Positions 1 to 8,662 of a stretch of DNA of 47,036 nt are shown here, in pieces. The stretch comes from a bacterium (GTDB lineage Bacteria; Bacillota_I; Bacilli_A; RF39; UBA660). Every line of letters starts with the position of its first letter. The stretch's first letter is position 1. The stretch is taken from positions 1 to 47,036 of the forward strand of contig JAQXHG010000010.1 of NCBI GenBank assembly GCA_029007115.1, in the 5' to 3' direction. Under the pieces are notes generated by a model. That model had not been told where the DNA came from and made no database searches. It saw only the letters and a list, made by a program, of their open reading frames with translations. The position numbers and the translations under genes were made by a program.

Positions 1-1587
1 TTAAATTCCTTTGAAAGAGAAGGAAGTTTAAAAATAAATTGGAAAGCAAAAACAACTAGTATAACATTAGATAATCAAGGAGGTAGTGCAGAATCAATAG
101 ACATTGTAGCGACATATGATAGTGATATGCCAACAATAACATCATTACCAACAAGAGTAGGATATACATTTGATGGATATTATTATGGAACTAATGGAAG
201 TGGAACAAAATATTATAATGCAGATGGAACAAGCGCAAATAAATGGAATATAGATAGTGAAAGTGCTACATTATATGCAAACTATATAGCAAATAAATAT
301 ACAATAACATTTGATAAGCAATCTGGAAGTGGAGGAACACCAAGCATAGAAGCGACATATAATAGTGCAATGCCAAAAATAACACTTCCAACAAGAACAG
401 GATATACCTTTAGTGGATATTATAGTGCTGCTAATGGAAGTGGAACAAAATATTATAATGCAGATGGAACAAGTGCAAAAACATTCAACTTAACATCAAA
501 TACAACTTTATATGCATATTGGACTGTAAATAAATATACAATTACATTTGATAAGCAATCTGGAAGTGGAGGAACATCAAGCATAACAGCCACATATAAT
601 AGTGCAATGCCAACAATAACACTTCCAATAAGAACAGGGTATATATTTGGAGGATATTATACTTCTACTAATGGAAGTGGAACAAAATATTATAATGCAG
701 ATGGAACAAGTGCAAAAACATTTAACTTAACATCAAATACAACTTTATATGCATATTGGACTGCTAATACATATACAATTACATTTGATAAAAACTATTT
801 AACTTCTAGTATTTGGACTGATACTTTAACAACGAGTAATTGGACTTCATATAATGTTGGAATTTCAAAAACTACGGAATCACTATCTACAGCTATGGAA
901 GGAAAATTAATGAAAATAACTATGAATAGTGTTTCAGGTATAGGAGGACCATTTTTTAACTCAAGGTTAGATCTTAGTATTGGATCAAAGTATACAGAAG
1001 AATTCTTTATAAAAGCTAGTAGAAATATTACTTTAAGTAATGTTGGTTCTGAACAAGGCGGAAATGGTAATACAATAAATGTTACGACAGATTGGCAAAG
1101 ATTTAGGCATGAATTTACAGCGGCGGGAAATACTGGACAAGGATATAGAGCATTTATCTTTTATGGTCCATATAGTTCAAATGATGTAATATATATTCAT
1201 TCTTTGCAAGTTATGCAAGGTTCTGAATCAATTGCATCAATCACGCTACAAGCTGGCACAACATATGGTGACTCATTACCTACCCCTTCAAGAACAAACT
1301 ATACATTTAATGGATGGTTTACATCTCCATCTGGAGGAACACAAATAACATCAACTTCAGTAGTACCTGCCTCAAATACTACACTATATGCTCAGTATAC
1401 ATATAATGGTTCTACAAGTTCAGGCGGGTCATCAGGCGGATCATCAGGTGGATCATCAGGTGGTGGAGGTTGTACTTGCAAAGTTACTAAAGATTGTGCT
1501 TCTGCAGCAAATGCTACAGTAAGTTGTGTTTCTGGTATGTGTACATATTATAGAAATGGTTCTAATGTTGGATCAATGTGTTATTAA
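1..1587 (+). CDS. InlB B-repeat (Listeria-Bacteroides repeat) surface protein, 5' partial
   Basis: The reading frame is open from base 1, so the start lies outside the window. Each B-repeat is about 79 residues (237 bp) and carries motifs such as TRTGYTFSGYY and TTLYAYWT; copies lie at about 49-290, 295-531 and 532-768. A fourth repeat begins at about 769 but is interrupted at roughly 793-1227 by a jelly-roll-like segment (DWQRFRHEFTAAG, GYRAFIFYG) resembling carbohydrate-binding or discoidin folds; the repeat then resumes (TNYTFNGWFTSPSGG). The end is a (GGSS)n linker and a Cys-rich tail with six Cys in about 40 residues. No LPXTG motif is seen. By family analogy this is a secreted or surface adhesin-like protein; its ligand is unknown. 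The repeats share long near-identical DNA with the gene at 2307. Confidence 0.85.
   Translation, partial: LNSFEREGSLKINWKAKTTSITLDNQGGSAESIDIVATYDSDMPTITSLPTRVGYTFDGYYYGTNGSGTKYYNADGTSANKWNIDSESATLYANYIANKYTITFDKQSGSGGTPSIEATYNSAMPKITLPTRTGYTFSGYYSAANGSGTKYYNADGTSAKTFNLTSNTTLYAYWTVNKYTITFDKQSGSGGTSSITATYNSAMPTITLPIRTGYIFGGYYTSTNGSGTKYYNADGTSAKTFNLTSNTTLYAYWTANTYTITFDKNYLTSSIWTDTLTTSNWTSYNVGISKTTESLSTAMEGKLMKITMNSVSGIGGPFFNSRLDLSIGSKYTEEFFIKASRNITLSNVGSEQGGNGNTINVTTDWQRFRHEFTAAGNTGQGYRAFIFYGPYSSNDVIYIHSLQVMQGSESIASITLQAGTTYGDSLPTPSRTNYTFNGWFTSPSGGTQITSTSVVPASNTTLYAQYTYNGSTSSGGSSGGSSGGSSGGGGCTCKVTKDCASAANATVSCVSGMCTYYRNGSNVGSMCY
295..768 (+). repeat. Tandem 237-bp B-repeat units
   Basis: Two adjacent units (295-531 and 532-768) are nearly identical in DNA, each starting with aaatatacaat and containing the shared stretch ggaagtggaacaaaatatta. 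A further partial unit precedes them. The same stretch recurs in the gene at 2307, so copies could recombine within and between the two genes. Confidence 0.85.
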
Positions 1588-1599
1588 GAGAGGTGAAGA

Positions 1600-2070
1600 A
1601 TGAAAAAGAAAATAACAATAATAATATTGATAATACTTGTTTTAATTGGAACAATTATTTCTTTCTTAATACTTAATAGTAAAAAAGATAAAGAAAATAA
1701 AGAAGTAGATAATAATGTTGTAACTAAGCTAACAATTGATGAGATAATAAATGGAAAAAATAAAACTTCTTGGCAGTCATATAATGCAGAATTTATAAAA
1801 GCAGATGGACAGATTAATGAGATGGAAATAGTTGGTATAAAATTAAATTTTATTGAAGAATATATAAATATTTGCATTATTTCTGATGAATCATCTTCAT
1901 CTTGTGAAGATTTAAAATATAGTTATGAAAATAATACACTTACTATTGAAGATGGAATGCTTGTTCATTTTCAAGGAAATTATACAGTATCTTATGAAGA
2001 TGAAATACTTAAATTATCTGGAGAATTTAATGATAATAGAAGATTTTCATATTTCTTTAAGATGATTTAA
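1600..2070 (+). CDS. Small membrane-anchored hypothetical protein
   Basis: 156 residues with a start 12 nt after the upstream stop and a good ribosome site (agaggtgaag). Residues 2-26 are a single hydrophobic helix after a Lys-rich start, consistent with a signal anchor. The remainder is a predicted extracytoplasmic domain with two Cys (ICIISD, SSSSCEDLKY) and a C-terminal beta-rich part ending in FFKMI. I do not recognise the family. Position suggests cotranscription with the repeat protein before it, and a terminator follows at once. It could help secrete or retain its neighbour, but nothing in the sequence shows that. Confidence 0.7.
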   Translation: MKKKITIIILIILVLIGTIISFLILNSKKDKENKEVDNNVVTKLTIDEIINGKNKTSWQSYNAEFIKADGQINEMEIVGIKLNFIEEYINICIISDESSSSCEDLKYSYENNTLTIEDGMLVHFQGNYTVSYEDEILKLSGEFNDNRRFSYFFKMI

Positions 2071-2105
2071 TAGATATTAATTCATAAAAATAACTTTAAA
2101 ACTGA

Positions 2106-2130
2106 AAAACTTCCTAAGGGAAGTTTTCTT
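2106..2130 (+). terminator. Rho-independent terminator
   Basis: Nine-bp perfect stem AAAACTTCC/GGAAGTTTT around a TAAG loop, followed by CTT. It ends the unit of the first two genes. Confidence 0.75.
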
Positions 2131-2261
2131 ATGCAAAATAAAGTAACTAAGATAATTAAAATATTATTGTAAAAAAGAATTTTCTATTATTTATTTTTAT
2201 ATTTAATAGATATAATTTTAGAATAGATTTAACGTAAATTAAAGTTAATAAAAAAGTATTG

Positions 2262-2290
2262 TTGAAATAATTATGCAAAAATGATATTAT
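2262..2290 (+). promoter_or_regulatory. Promoter of the 2307 surface protein
   Basis: TTGAAA, a 17-bp spacer, then TATTAT preceded by TGA (extended -10). The likely start of transcription is only about 10 nt before the ATG, so the leader is little more than the AGGTGA ribosome site. Confidence 0.65.
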
Positions 2291-2306
2291 TAAAATAGGT
2301 GATAGT

Positions 2307-5300
2307 ATGTTAAAAGGTATTAAAAGAATTTTTTTATTAATTATGTTATTAATTCCATTTATGGTAATAGCAGATGAAAACTATCAAACTTCTATTAAAT
2401 ATGCAAACTCTTACATAGATGCTTTTAGTGAATATCAAAATTATATATTGTTTCCTAAAAGTGGATATTATTATAATGAAACTTTAAAGACTGACATTTT
2501 TACACGAGGTGGTTTTTTAAGTAGAAAAGAATATTTAATAACAAATTATAAAAATAAATCTTATTTGTCTCCAGGAGTACAATATTGGACTTTAACACCA
2601 GGATTATCTGATAATAGTAAAAGATATGTAATTGATTTTACCGACAAAGAAATATTAACAAACTATACATCTGGTGTAAGGGTTACAGAATTTATTTTAC
2701 CAAAGACAAGAGTTGAAGGGGAAGGTACAAGAAGTAATCCATGGGTATTTTCTTCAGTATACAAGGTAGTATTATCAACATCAAATTATAAAAAGGGACT
2801 AATATCTAGTCAAGTTGGTGGTAATTGTAATAATAAAGGGCAAAGTTTGGTAACATCAATATACGAGGATGAAAGTATAGATGTTCAATTATGCCCAGTT
2901 AGTGGTTATGAATATTATAGTACTGATTGTGGTAGTAATGTTTCAAAAGTAGAAGGTAAACAACATATGATTAGTGTATCGAATGTAAAAAAGAATACAT
3001 CATGCAAAATAAACTTTATAGTAACAGTTTACAAAATATCATTAGATACTAATGGTGGAAGTGAAATAGATACAAAAGAATTATATTTAGCCCCAAATAG
3101 ATATTGGTTTAAAGAAAAAGATGATAGAATTACTGAAACACAAATAACTAAAATAGATAAACTTCCAACAAAAACAGGATATACATTTAATGGATTTTAT
3201 TTAGATAAAACATCAGAGATTAAATTAATAGATGAAGCAGGTAATTTAATATCAACATCAGGATATACAACTGATGGAACAATGTATGCAAGATATACAG
3301 CAAATAAATATCAAGTTACTCTTAATCAGCAATTAGGTACAGGAGGAACTCCAAGTGTAACTGTAACATATGATAGTGAGATGCCAACAATAACAAAATT
3401 GCCAACAAGAGAAGGATATACCTTTAGTGGATATTATACTTCTACTAATGGAAGTGGAACGAAATATTATAATGCAGATGGAACAAGTGCTAAAAAATGG
3501 AATATAGCATCAGATACAACATTATATGCATATTGGACTCCAAATAAGCTTGATATTGTATTTAATGCTAATGGTGCTACTATTAAAAATGAAGTTGAAC
3601 TTGAAGGAATAAAATATTATTGGAAATTAAATACAAATGGAAATATTATGAGATCAAAGGATAAAAATACTTATACAGAATCCTTTTATTCTAAAAAATA
3701 TACTGATAATATTGATTTACCAAATTATAATTATTCTAATTATATAAAATTAACAAAAACAGGATACACTGCATTATCAACAAAAGAATGGTGTACTAAT
3801 ACTGATGGAAGTGGAAATTGTTTTAACCAAGCAGCAATATATAGTGCAAAAGATATTTGCCCAACTATTGTTTCTGGAGATTGCAATATTAAATTATATA
3901 CCAATTGGACAGCAAATAAATATACGATAACATTTGATAAGCAATTTGGAAGCGGAGGAACAACAATCATAGCAGCGACATATAATAGTGCAATGCCAAC
4001 AATAACACTTCCAACAAGAACAGGATATAAATTTGCAGGATATTATACTGAAAAAGGTGGTGTAGGAACAAAATATTATAATGCAGATGGAACAAGTGCA
4101 AATAAATGGAATATAACATCAGATACAACATTATATGCATATTGGATTCCAAATAAACTTAATATTGTATTTAATGCTAATGGTGCTACTATTAAAAATG
4201 AAGTTGAACTTGACGGAACAAAATATTATTGGAAATTAAGTACAAATGGAAATATTATGAGATCAAAGGATAAAAATACTTATACAGAATCCTTTTATTC
4301 TAAAAAATATACTGATAATATTGATTTACCAAATTATAATTATTCTGATTATATAAAATTAACAAAAACAGGATACACTGCTTTATCAGGAAAAGAGTGG
4401 TGTACTAATCCTGATGGAAGTGGAAAATGTTTTAACCAAGCAGTAACATCATATAGTGCAAAAGATATTTGCCCAACTATTGTTTCTGGAGATTGTAATA
4501 TTACATTATATACAAATTGGAAAAAAGATAAAATAGCTTGTGCTACAACATCAGATTTAAACGCTGTTATACAATGTAATACAACTGATAAAAGCAAAAC
4601 TATTAATTATACAGGAAAATGTAGTTATGAATGTGAAAGCGCAGATAATTTTAAAATTAAGTTTTTAACTAGTGGAACACTTACTTTAAATAGCTCTCTT
4701 AATATTGATGCCTTCTTAGTAGGAGGCGGAGGCGGAGCCAGTAGTGCTGACGATGGTTGTGGTGGTGGAGGTGGATACACTAAAACAATCAAAAATCTTA
4801 CTATTTCAGGAACTAATGTGATTACAGTTGGAGCAGCTGGAATAGTTAATGGAAATGGAGGTAATAGTACCGCATTTGGATATACTGCTGCTGGTGGATA
4901 TGCTGGAAGAGCTAACAAAGGTGGAAATGGTGGTTCTGGTGGATCATGTCAATGTGGTATAGGTGGTTCTTATGGTAACATCGGAAAAAGCATTAATTGT
5001 GATACAGGAGGAAATATATCATCGTATTATAGTGGCAGAGGTCAAATAAGTACATCAGGACCAAATGGTGAAACTGGAAATACATGTGAATTTGGAGAAG
5101 GTACAGCTAGTGGATGTACTAGAGGAACAAATTACGCCTATTCCGGTGGTGGAGGATCTGGTATTACTCCATTTTGCTCTAATGGTGTTGGTTGTAAGAG
5201 TTATGGCGGCGGAAGTCAATGCGGAATAAATGGTAGAAATGGTAACCCATTTTTTGGATTAGATGATTGCATACCTCCTATCGAAAACACTGGTGGAGGA

Positions 5301-5375
5301 GGCGGTTCTTCATGGAATGGTGGTACTATAACTAAAGGTGCTACTGGAATCGTAATAATTCGTAATAAAAGATAA
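2307..5375 (+). CDS. Large secreted protein: InlB B-repeats plus glycine-rich domain
   Basis: 1022 residues. Residues 1-22 form a signal peptide (KR, hydrophobic core, then IPFMVIA before DEN). B-repeats start around residue 250, with motifs KTGYTFNGFY and REGYTFSGYY. A Cys-containing cassette of about 120 residues (motifs SKDKNTYTESFYSK, EWCTN, DICPTIVSGDC) occurs twice. The last 220 residues or so are very Gly-rich and end in GATGIVIIRNKR; blocks such as FLVGGGGG and NVITVGAAG fit the glycine-rich domains seen in phage tail and surface proteins, which may fold as polyglycine II bundles. No sortase motif or transmembrane anchor is visible at the C-terminus. Family knowledge suggests a surface or secreted adhesin; the ligand is unknown. 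Confidence 0.88.
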   Translation: MLKGIKRIFLLIMLLIPFMVIADENYQTSIKYANSYIDAFSEYQNYILFPKSGYYYNETLKTDIFTRGGFLSRKEYLITNYKNKSYLSPGVQYWTLTPGLSDNSKRYVIDFTDKEILTNYTSGVRVTEFILPKTRVEGEGTRSNPWVFSSVYKVVLSTSNYKKGLISSQVGGNCNNKGQSLVTSIYEDESIDVQLCPVSGYEYYSTDCGSNVSKVEGKQHMISVSNVKKNTSCKINFIVTVYKISLDTNGGSEIDTKELYLAPNRYWFKEKDDRITETQITKIDKLPTKTGYTFNGFYLDKTSEIKLIDEAGNLISTSGYTTDGTMYARYTANKYQVTLNQQLGTGGTPSVTVTYDSEMPTITKLPTREGYTFSGYYTSTNGSGTKYYNADGTSAKKWNIASDTTLYAYWTPNKLDIVFNANGATIKNEVELEGIKYYWKLNTNGNIMRSKDKNTYTESFYSKKYTDNIDLPNYNYSNYIKLTKTGYTALSTKEWCTNTDGSGNCFNQAAIYSAKDICPTIVSGDCNIKLYTNWTANKYTITFDKQFGSGGTTIIAATYNSAMPTITLPTRTGYKFAGYYTEKGGVGTKYYNADGTSANKWNITSDTTLYAYWIPNKLNIVFNANGATIKNEVELDGTKYYWKLSTNGNIMRSKDKNTYTESFYSKKYTDNIDLPNYNYSDYIKLTKTGYTALSGKEWCTNPDGSGKCFNQAVTSYSAKDICPTIVSGDCNITLYTNWKKDKIACATTSDLNAVIQCNTTDKSKTINYTGKCSYECESADNFKIKFLTSGTLTLNSSLNIDAFLVGGGGGASSADDGCGGGGGYTKTIKNLTISGTNVITVGAAGIVNGNGGNSTAFGYTAAGGYAGRANKGGNGGSGGSCQCGIGGSYGNIGKSINCDTGGNISSYYSGRGQISTSGPNGETGNTCEFGEGTASGCTRGTNYAYSGGGGSGITPFCSNGVGCKSYGGGSQCGINGRNGNPFFGLDDCIPPIENTGGGGGSSWNGGTITKGATGIVIIRNKR
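3540..4519 (+). repeat. Long direct duplication inside the surface-protein gene
   Basis: Copy 1 (about 3540-3908) and copy 2 (about 4149-4519) are near-identical 370-bp direct repeats with a B-repeat between them. The shared DNA includes tttaatgctaatggtgctac. Most differences are single bases, suggesting recent duplication or ongoing gene conversion. Confidence 0.85.
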
Positions 5376-5377
5376 AT

Positions 5378-5413
5378 AAAGACTAGAAAATAATTTTGTT
5401 TTCTAGTCTTTTT
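5378..5413 (+). terminator. Strong Rho-independent terminator
   Basis: Thirteen-bp perfect stem AAAGACTAGAAAA/TTTTCTAGTCTTT with a T tract. Bases 5414-5613 downstream are AT-rich with no gene or RNA that I can identify. Confidence 0.85.
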
Positions 5414-5613
5414 ATATTATTATATGTTGAAAAACAAAAATAATATAAAGTAGTTGTAGATTATATAAACTTTTATACAAATTATTTTGATAAATAATTC
5501 TATTTAAATTTATGTAAATATTAATTTAAGAAAAAATAAGATAAAATTAATTAAAAATAAAGTATGTGAAAAATATTTTAATGGAATAAATGTCTTTTTT
5601 TAAGTCTAAAAAT

Positions 5614-5622
5614 TGATATAAT
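5614..5622 (+). promoter_or_regulatory. Extended -10 promoter
   Basis: TGaTATAAT lies 21 bp before the ATG at 5644, with a T-rich stretch but no clear -35 upstream. Confidence 0.5.
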
Positions 5623-5643
5623 TTTAATACAAGGAAGTGGAAT

Positions 5644-5895
5644 ATGATAGAGAGTTTTGTGCCTGATATTTATCAAAAAAGTATTTATTATATCAATTAT
5701 GATAAACTTAGATATGAAAAAGTTAAAATTAAAAATGAAAAATTAAAAATATTATATAACGAATGCTTTGATATTGATGAACCTACTGATATATTAATTA
5801 ATGGTCTTAGTTTTATTAGAGTTACAAAAGTGGGAAATATAAAAGTATATGCACTTGATAATAGATTAATAAGCAAAAGAAAGAGTATGATTTAA
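5644..5895 (+). CDS. 83-residue protein with a YqeG-like N-terminus; possible remnant
   Basis: The start ATG has the ribosome site AAGGAAG. Residues 4-22 (FVPDIYQKSIYYINYDKL) resemble the N-terminus of YqeG-family HAD phosphatases (FLPDLY.KSIYDI). The DxDNTL nucleophile motif that should follow is absent, and the protein passes directly to an unrelated-looking segment. Near the end, TDIL and DNRLISKR are faintly reminiscent of the YqeG C-terminus. It may be an internally deleted yqeG or a small protein that reuses the segment; catalytic activity is not expected. It is followed with no spacer by another mini-ORF. Confidence 0.5.
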   Translation: MIESFVPDIYQKSIYYINYDKLRYEKVKIKNEKLKILYNECFDIDEPTDILINGLSFIRVTKVGNIKVYALDNRLISKRKSMI

Positions 5896-6063
5896 ATGAA
5901 CAAGATTAGTGTAATGAATGAAAACTTATCAAACAAAATAGCTGTTGGTGTATATAGAATGGAATATATCAAAAATAACAAATTTAGTGAATTAGAAAAA
6001 ATATCAGAAACAAAACTTGAAGATTATAAAGAAAAAGATTTTAGTACATTGTGTAATGAATAG
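5896..6063 (+). CDS. 55-residue hypothetical protein
   Basis: The ATG directly abuts the TAA of the preceding gene, suggesting translational coupling. The product starts MNKISVMNENLSNK and is rich in Lys and Glu with no transmembrane helix. I do not recognise it. A terminator overlaps the stop codon, so an ORF ending exactly there is plausible, but it could also be decayed sequence from the same locus as its neighbour. Confidence 0.4.
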   Translation: MNKISVMNENLSNKIAVGVYRMEYIKNNKFSELEKISETKLEDYKEKDFSTLCNE

Positions 6064-6087
6064 ATAGTGTAACACACTATCTTTTTA
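6062..6087 (+). terminator. Rho-independent terminator
   Basis: AGATAGTGT/ACACTATCT stem with a tight loop and a TTTTT tail, overlapping the stop codon of the 55-residue ORF. Confidence 0.8.
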
Positions 6088-6114
6088 TATATATTAAAGC
6101 TTTCCTTAAAAAAA

Positions 6115-6143
6115 TTGCATTTAGTTGCAATTATTAGTATAAT
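6115..6143 (+). promoter_or_regulatory. Promoter of pssA-psd
   Basis: TTGCAT, 17-bp spacer, TATAAT, about 18 bp before the pssA start; the gaggtg ribosome site follows at once. Confidence 0.65.
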
Positions 6144-6160
6144 ATTTATAGAGGTGTGAT

Positions 6161-6769
6161 ATGATTGGAATTTATGATTATACAGTACTATTAACATATA
6201 TTGGTTTTGCATCGGGGATAATAGGAATAATAAATGCTTTTAATGGAAATATATTTTATGCAATTGTTTGTTTAATGTTTTCTGGATTATGTGATATGTT
6301 TGATGGTAGGGTTGCTAGAACTAAAAAGAAAAGAACAATAGAAGAAAGACATTTTGGTGTTCAACTTGATAGTTTATCAGATGTAGTTTGTTTTGGTGTA
6401 TTACCATCTGTTATAGGTTATTCACTAGGAATAAATAATCCTTTTTCACTAGTCTTAATTGTTTTTTTTCCTCTTTCTGCACTAATTAGATTAGCATGGT
6501 TTAATGTACTTGAAATTACTAGAAATAGTTCTACTCCCGTAAAAGAATACACAGGTTTACCTGTAACATCTTCAGCACTAATATTTCCATTTATATATAT
6601 ATTTAAAAAGATATTAAAGAGTAATTTTATTTATTTATATGCAATAGTTTTATTAATTGTAGGAATATTATTTATAAGTAAAATTAAAATTAAAAAACCA
6701 AGTTTTAAAGTTATGATTGGTTTTATAGTTATAGGTATAATTGAATTAATATTTATATTGGTGCGTTAG
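6161..6769 (+). CDS. pssA: CDP-diacylglycerol--serine O-phosphatidyltransferase
   Basis: 202 residues. This integral membrane enzyme joins CDP-diacylglycerol and L-serine to give phosphatidylserine. The CDP-alcohol phosphatidyltransferase motif is seen: D45, D48-G-R-V-A-R53, then G, D and D in HFGVQLDSLSD. The spacing between AR and G is 12 residues instead of the textbook 8-9, a variant I associate with clostridial-type PssA. Several hydrophobic helices follow. Psd lies 1 bp downstream, so the pair supplies phosphatidylethanolamine. Confidence 0.9.
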   Translation: MIGIYDYTVLLTYIGFASGIIGIINAFNGNIFYAIVCLMFSGLCDMFDGRVARTKKKRTIEERHFGVQLDSLSDVVCFGVLPSVIGYSLGINNPFSLVLIVFFPLSALIRLAWFNVLEITRNSSTPVKEYTGLPVTSSALIFPFIYIFKKILKSNFIYLYAIVLLIVGILFISKIKIKKPSFKVMIGFIVIGIIELIFILVR

Positions 6770-6770
6770 T

Positions 6771-7667
6771 ATGAAATATATATCAAGACAAAGAAATAGT
6801 GATGTAGATATAGTTTCAAAGAGTCCATGGACTCTTGATTTTTTGTATTCCAATGTCATAACTAGAATATTATTAAAACCATTTATAACAAAACCATTTT
6901 CTAATTTAGTAGCGTTATATATGAATAGTGGTCTTTCTAAACATAGAATAAAAAAATTTATAGATAAAAATGATATTAACATTTATGAATATGATGATAA
7001 AAATTACACATCATATAATGATTTTTTTACAAGAAAAGTTATAAGTACTAAAAGACCAATTAATGCGAGAAGTGATATTTTAATTAGTCCTTGTGATAGT
7101 AAATTATTAGCATATAAAATTACAGATGATTTATGTCTAAATATTAAAAATTCTTATTATAGTATTAATACGATAATAGATAATGATATAATTGATGAAT
7201 ATAGAGATGGGCTTGCCTTGGTATTTAGATTATCTACTGATAATTATCATAGATATTGTTATATTGATAATGGAAGTAAAGGGAAAAATAATCATATTAA
7301 TGGGGTTTATCATACAGTACAACCAATATCACTAAAACATTATAATTTTTATAAAACAAATTCTAGAGAATGGACTATTTTAAATACTAGTAATTTTGGT
7401 AAAGTAATACAAATTGAAATAGGTGCTTTATGTATTGGAAGAATTAAAAATAATCATGAAACATATATATTTAAAAAAGGTGAAGAAAAAGGTTATTTTG
7501 AGTTTGGTGGTTCTACAATTGTATTATTATTTAAGAAAAATACTATAAAATTAGATGATGATATAGTTAATAATTCACAAGAAAATATAGAAACAATTGT
7601 TAAGTATGGACAAAGAATAGGCAAGGCTAAATTGCTTACTAGAATAATTAATAAAATAATAAAATAA
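6771..7667 (+). CDS. psd: Phosphatidylserine decarboxylase proenzyme
   Basis: 298 residues. It decarboxylates phosphatidylserine to phosphatidylethanolamine using a pyruvoyl group formed by self-cleavage. The cleavage motif is seen as FGGST near residue 248 (the LGST equivalent). The family's SPCDSKLL and DNYHRYCYIDNG segments with the conserved Asp and His are present, as is HTVQPISLKHY. The start follows the pssA stop by one base with only a weak ribosome site, implying coupling. A bidirectional terminator overlaps the 3' end. Confidence 0.9.
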   Translation: MKYISRQRNSDVDIVSKSPWTLDFLYSNVITRILLKPFITKPFSNLVALYMNSGLSKHRIKKFIDKNDINIYEYDDKNYTSYNDFFTRKVISTKRPINARSDILISPCDSKLLAYKITDDLCLNIKNSYYSINTIIDNDIIDEYRDGLALVFRLSTDNYHRYCYIDNGSKGKNNHINGVYHTVQPISLKHYNFYKTNSREWTILNTSNFGKVIQIEIGALCIGRIKNNHETYIFKKGEEKGYFEFGGSTIVLLFKKNTIKLDDDIVNNSQENIETIVKYGQRIGKAKLLTRIINKIIK

Positions 7668-7694
7668 AAGATATCATGACTGATATCTTTTATT
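7663..7694. terminator. Bidirectional terminator between convergent genes
   Basis: AAAAGATATCA/TGATATCTTTT stem with a TGAC loop, A-rich before and T-rich after; it serves psd (+) and the ATPase gene (-). Confidence 0.8.
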
Positions 7695-8550
7695 TAAATT
7701 CATCTTCTCTTTCTTTAAAAAAATTATAATATAATTTAACATTAGAAAGTTCATTCCATTTTTTTACTTCAACTTTTTGTGAATCTAAATCATATATTTT
7801 AGCATAATTTAAATTAAGTAAAAAAGGAGAATGAGTAGAAATTATAAATTGACAATTATAGAATCTTGCAGAGTCTTCTATAAATTTTTTTAGTTTAATT
7901 TGATTTTCAGCAGATAAACTATTTTCTGGCTCATCTAATATATAAATACTATTTTCTTGAATTTCTTTTTCCCAGAATAATAATGCACTCTCTCCATTAG
8001 ATTGTTCTATTATATTGTTATTTCCAAGTCTATCACGAACAAATTTTGATAATGTTTTATGTTTAGAGTCATAACTATCTCTTATTTGTTCATAATCATT
8101 AAAATTAGCACTTTTACCATTAAATTTAATTTCGTTATATTCTTTACTTAGTTTTTCTTTTCTTCTGTTAATATTAGAATTTATTGATCTAATATCTAGT
8201 AAATAATCAAATACATCATCACTAGTAATTATTTTTATTTCTTCTGGCTCTTCATAAGACATTTCATATTTACACATATTAACATATGAATTAAATATAG
8301 CTCCTTTTTCTAATTTCGATTTTCTTAGTGAATTTAGTTTTTCAGCAATAATATTAAGTAAAGTAGATTTACCAGATCCATTTCCTCCATAGAATATTGT
8401 TATATTATCAAATATAATTTTATTAAAATTTTTAATTGAAAATATCCCAACAGGATAATAACTATTAAATATTCGTCTTTTTTCTATATCAAATACTAAT
8501 GAATGTTCATTATCTTCATTAAGTAATGTAAATTCTTTTAAATAAATCAT
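7690..8550 (-). CDS. Solitary AAA_21/ABC-type ATPase
   Basis: 286 residues. The Walker A motif is GGNGSGKST, a signature-like SNGES precedes Walker B (IYILDEPENSLS), and a switch His is in FIISTHSPFLL. This is the ABC/SMC-like ATPase fold of the AAA_21 (RecF/OLD-related) group. No TOPRIM nuclease or other effector domain follows, and there is no partner gene on this strand, so its role is unknown. Relatives occur in defence systems and as orphan chromosomal genes. The start is supported by AAAGGTGAT ahead of the ATG. Confidence 0.85.
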   Translation of the reverse strand: MIYLKEFTLLNEDNEHSLVFDIEKRRIFNSYYPVGIFSIKNFNKIIFDNITIFYGGNGSGKSTLLNIIAEKLNSLRKSKLEKGAIFNSYVNMCKYEMSYEEPEEIKIITSDDVFDYLLDIRSINSNINRRKEKLSKEYNEIKFNGKSANFNDYEQIRDSYDSKHKTLSKFVRDRLGNNNIIEQSNGESALLFWEKEIQENSIYILDEPENSLSAENQIKLKKFIEDSARFYNCQFIISTHSPFLLNLNYAKIYDLDSQKVEVKKWNELSNVKLYYNFFKEREDEFK

Positions 8551-8607
8551 TAGTTATCACCTTTAGAATATTATACTATATATAATCAATTTTATAAATA
8601 AAATTTC

Positions 8608-8636
8608 TTGATTTAAATTTATATTAATGATATTAT
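8608..8636 (+). promoter_or_regulatory. Promoter of the DUF1003 gene
   Basis: TTGATT, 17-bp spacer, TATTAT with TGA immediately upstream (extended -10). Confidence 0.65.
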
Positions 8637-8662
8637 TACTTATAGTATAGAGGGAGCGTATT

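Noticed and set aside
4625-4918. Minus-strand frame of 97 residues rich in Pro
   Set aside because: It is the complement of the Gly-rich coding region of the surface protein; no ribosome site and no family match.
1-5375. Periodic repeats that might suggest a CRISPR array
   Set aside because: The repeats are in frame, 237 or about 370 bp long, and encode B-repeat protein domains; there are no short palindromic repeats or unique spacers.
5414-5613. Possible small RNA in the AT-rich gap
   Set aside because: No stable stem or terminator is visible apart from the upstream terminator; nothing distinguishes it from AT-rich spacer.
7690-8550. OLD-family or Gabija-like defence nuclease
   Set aside because: Only the ATPase is present; there is no TOPRIM domain and no UvrD-like or other partner next to it.
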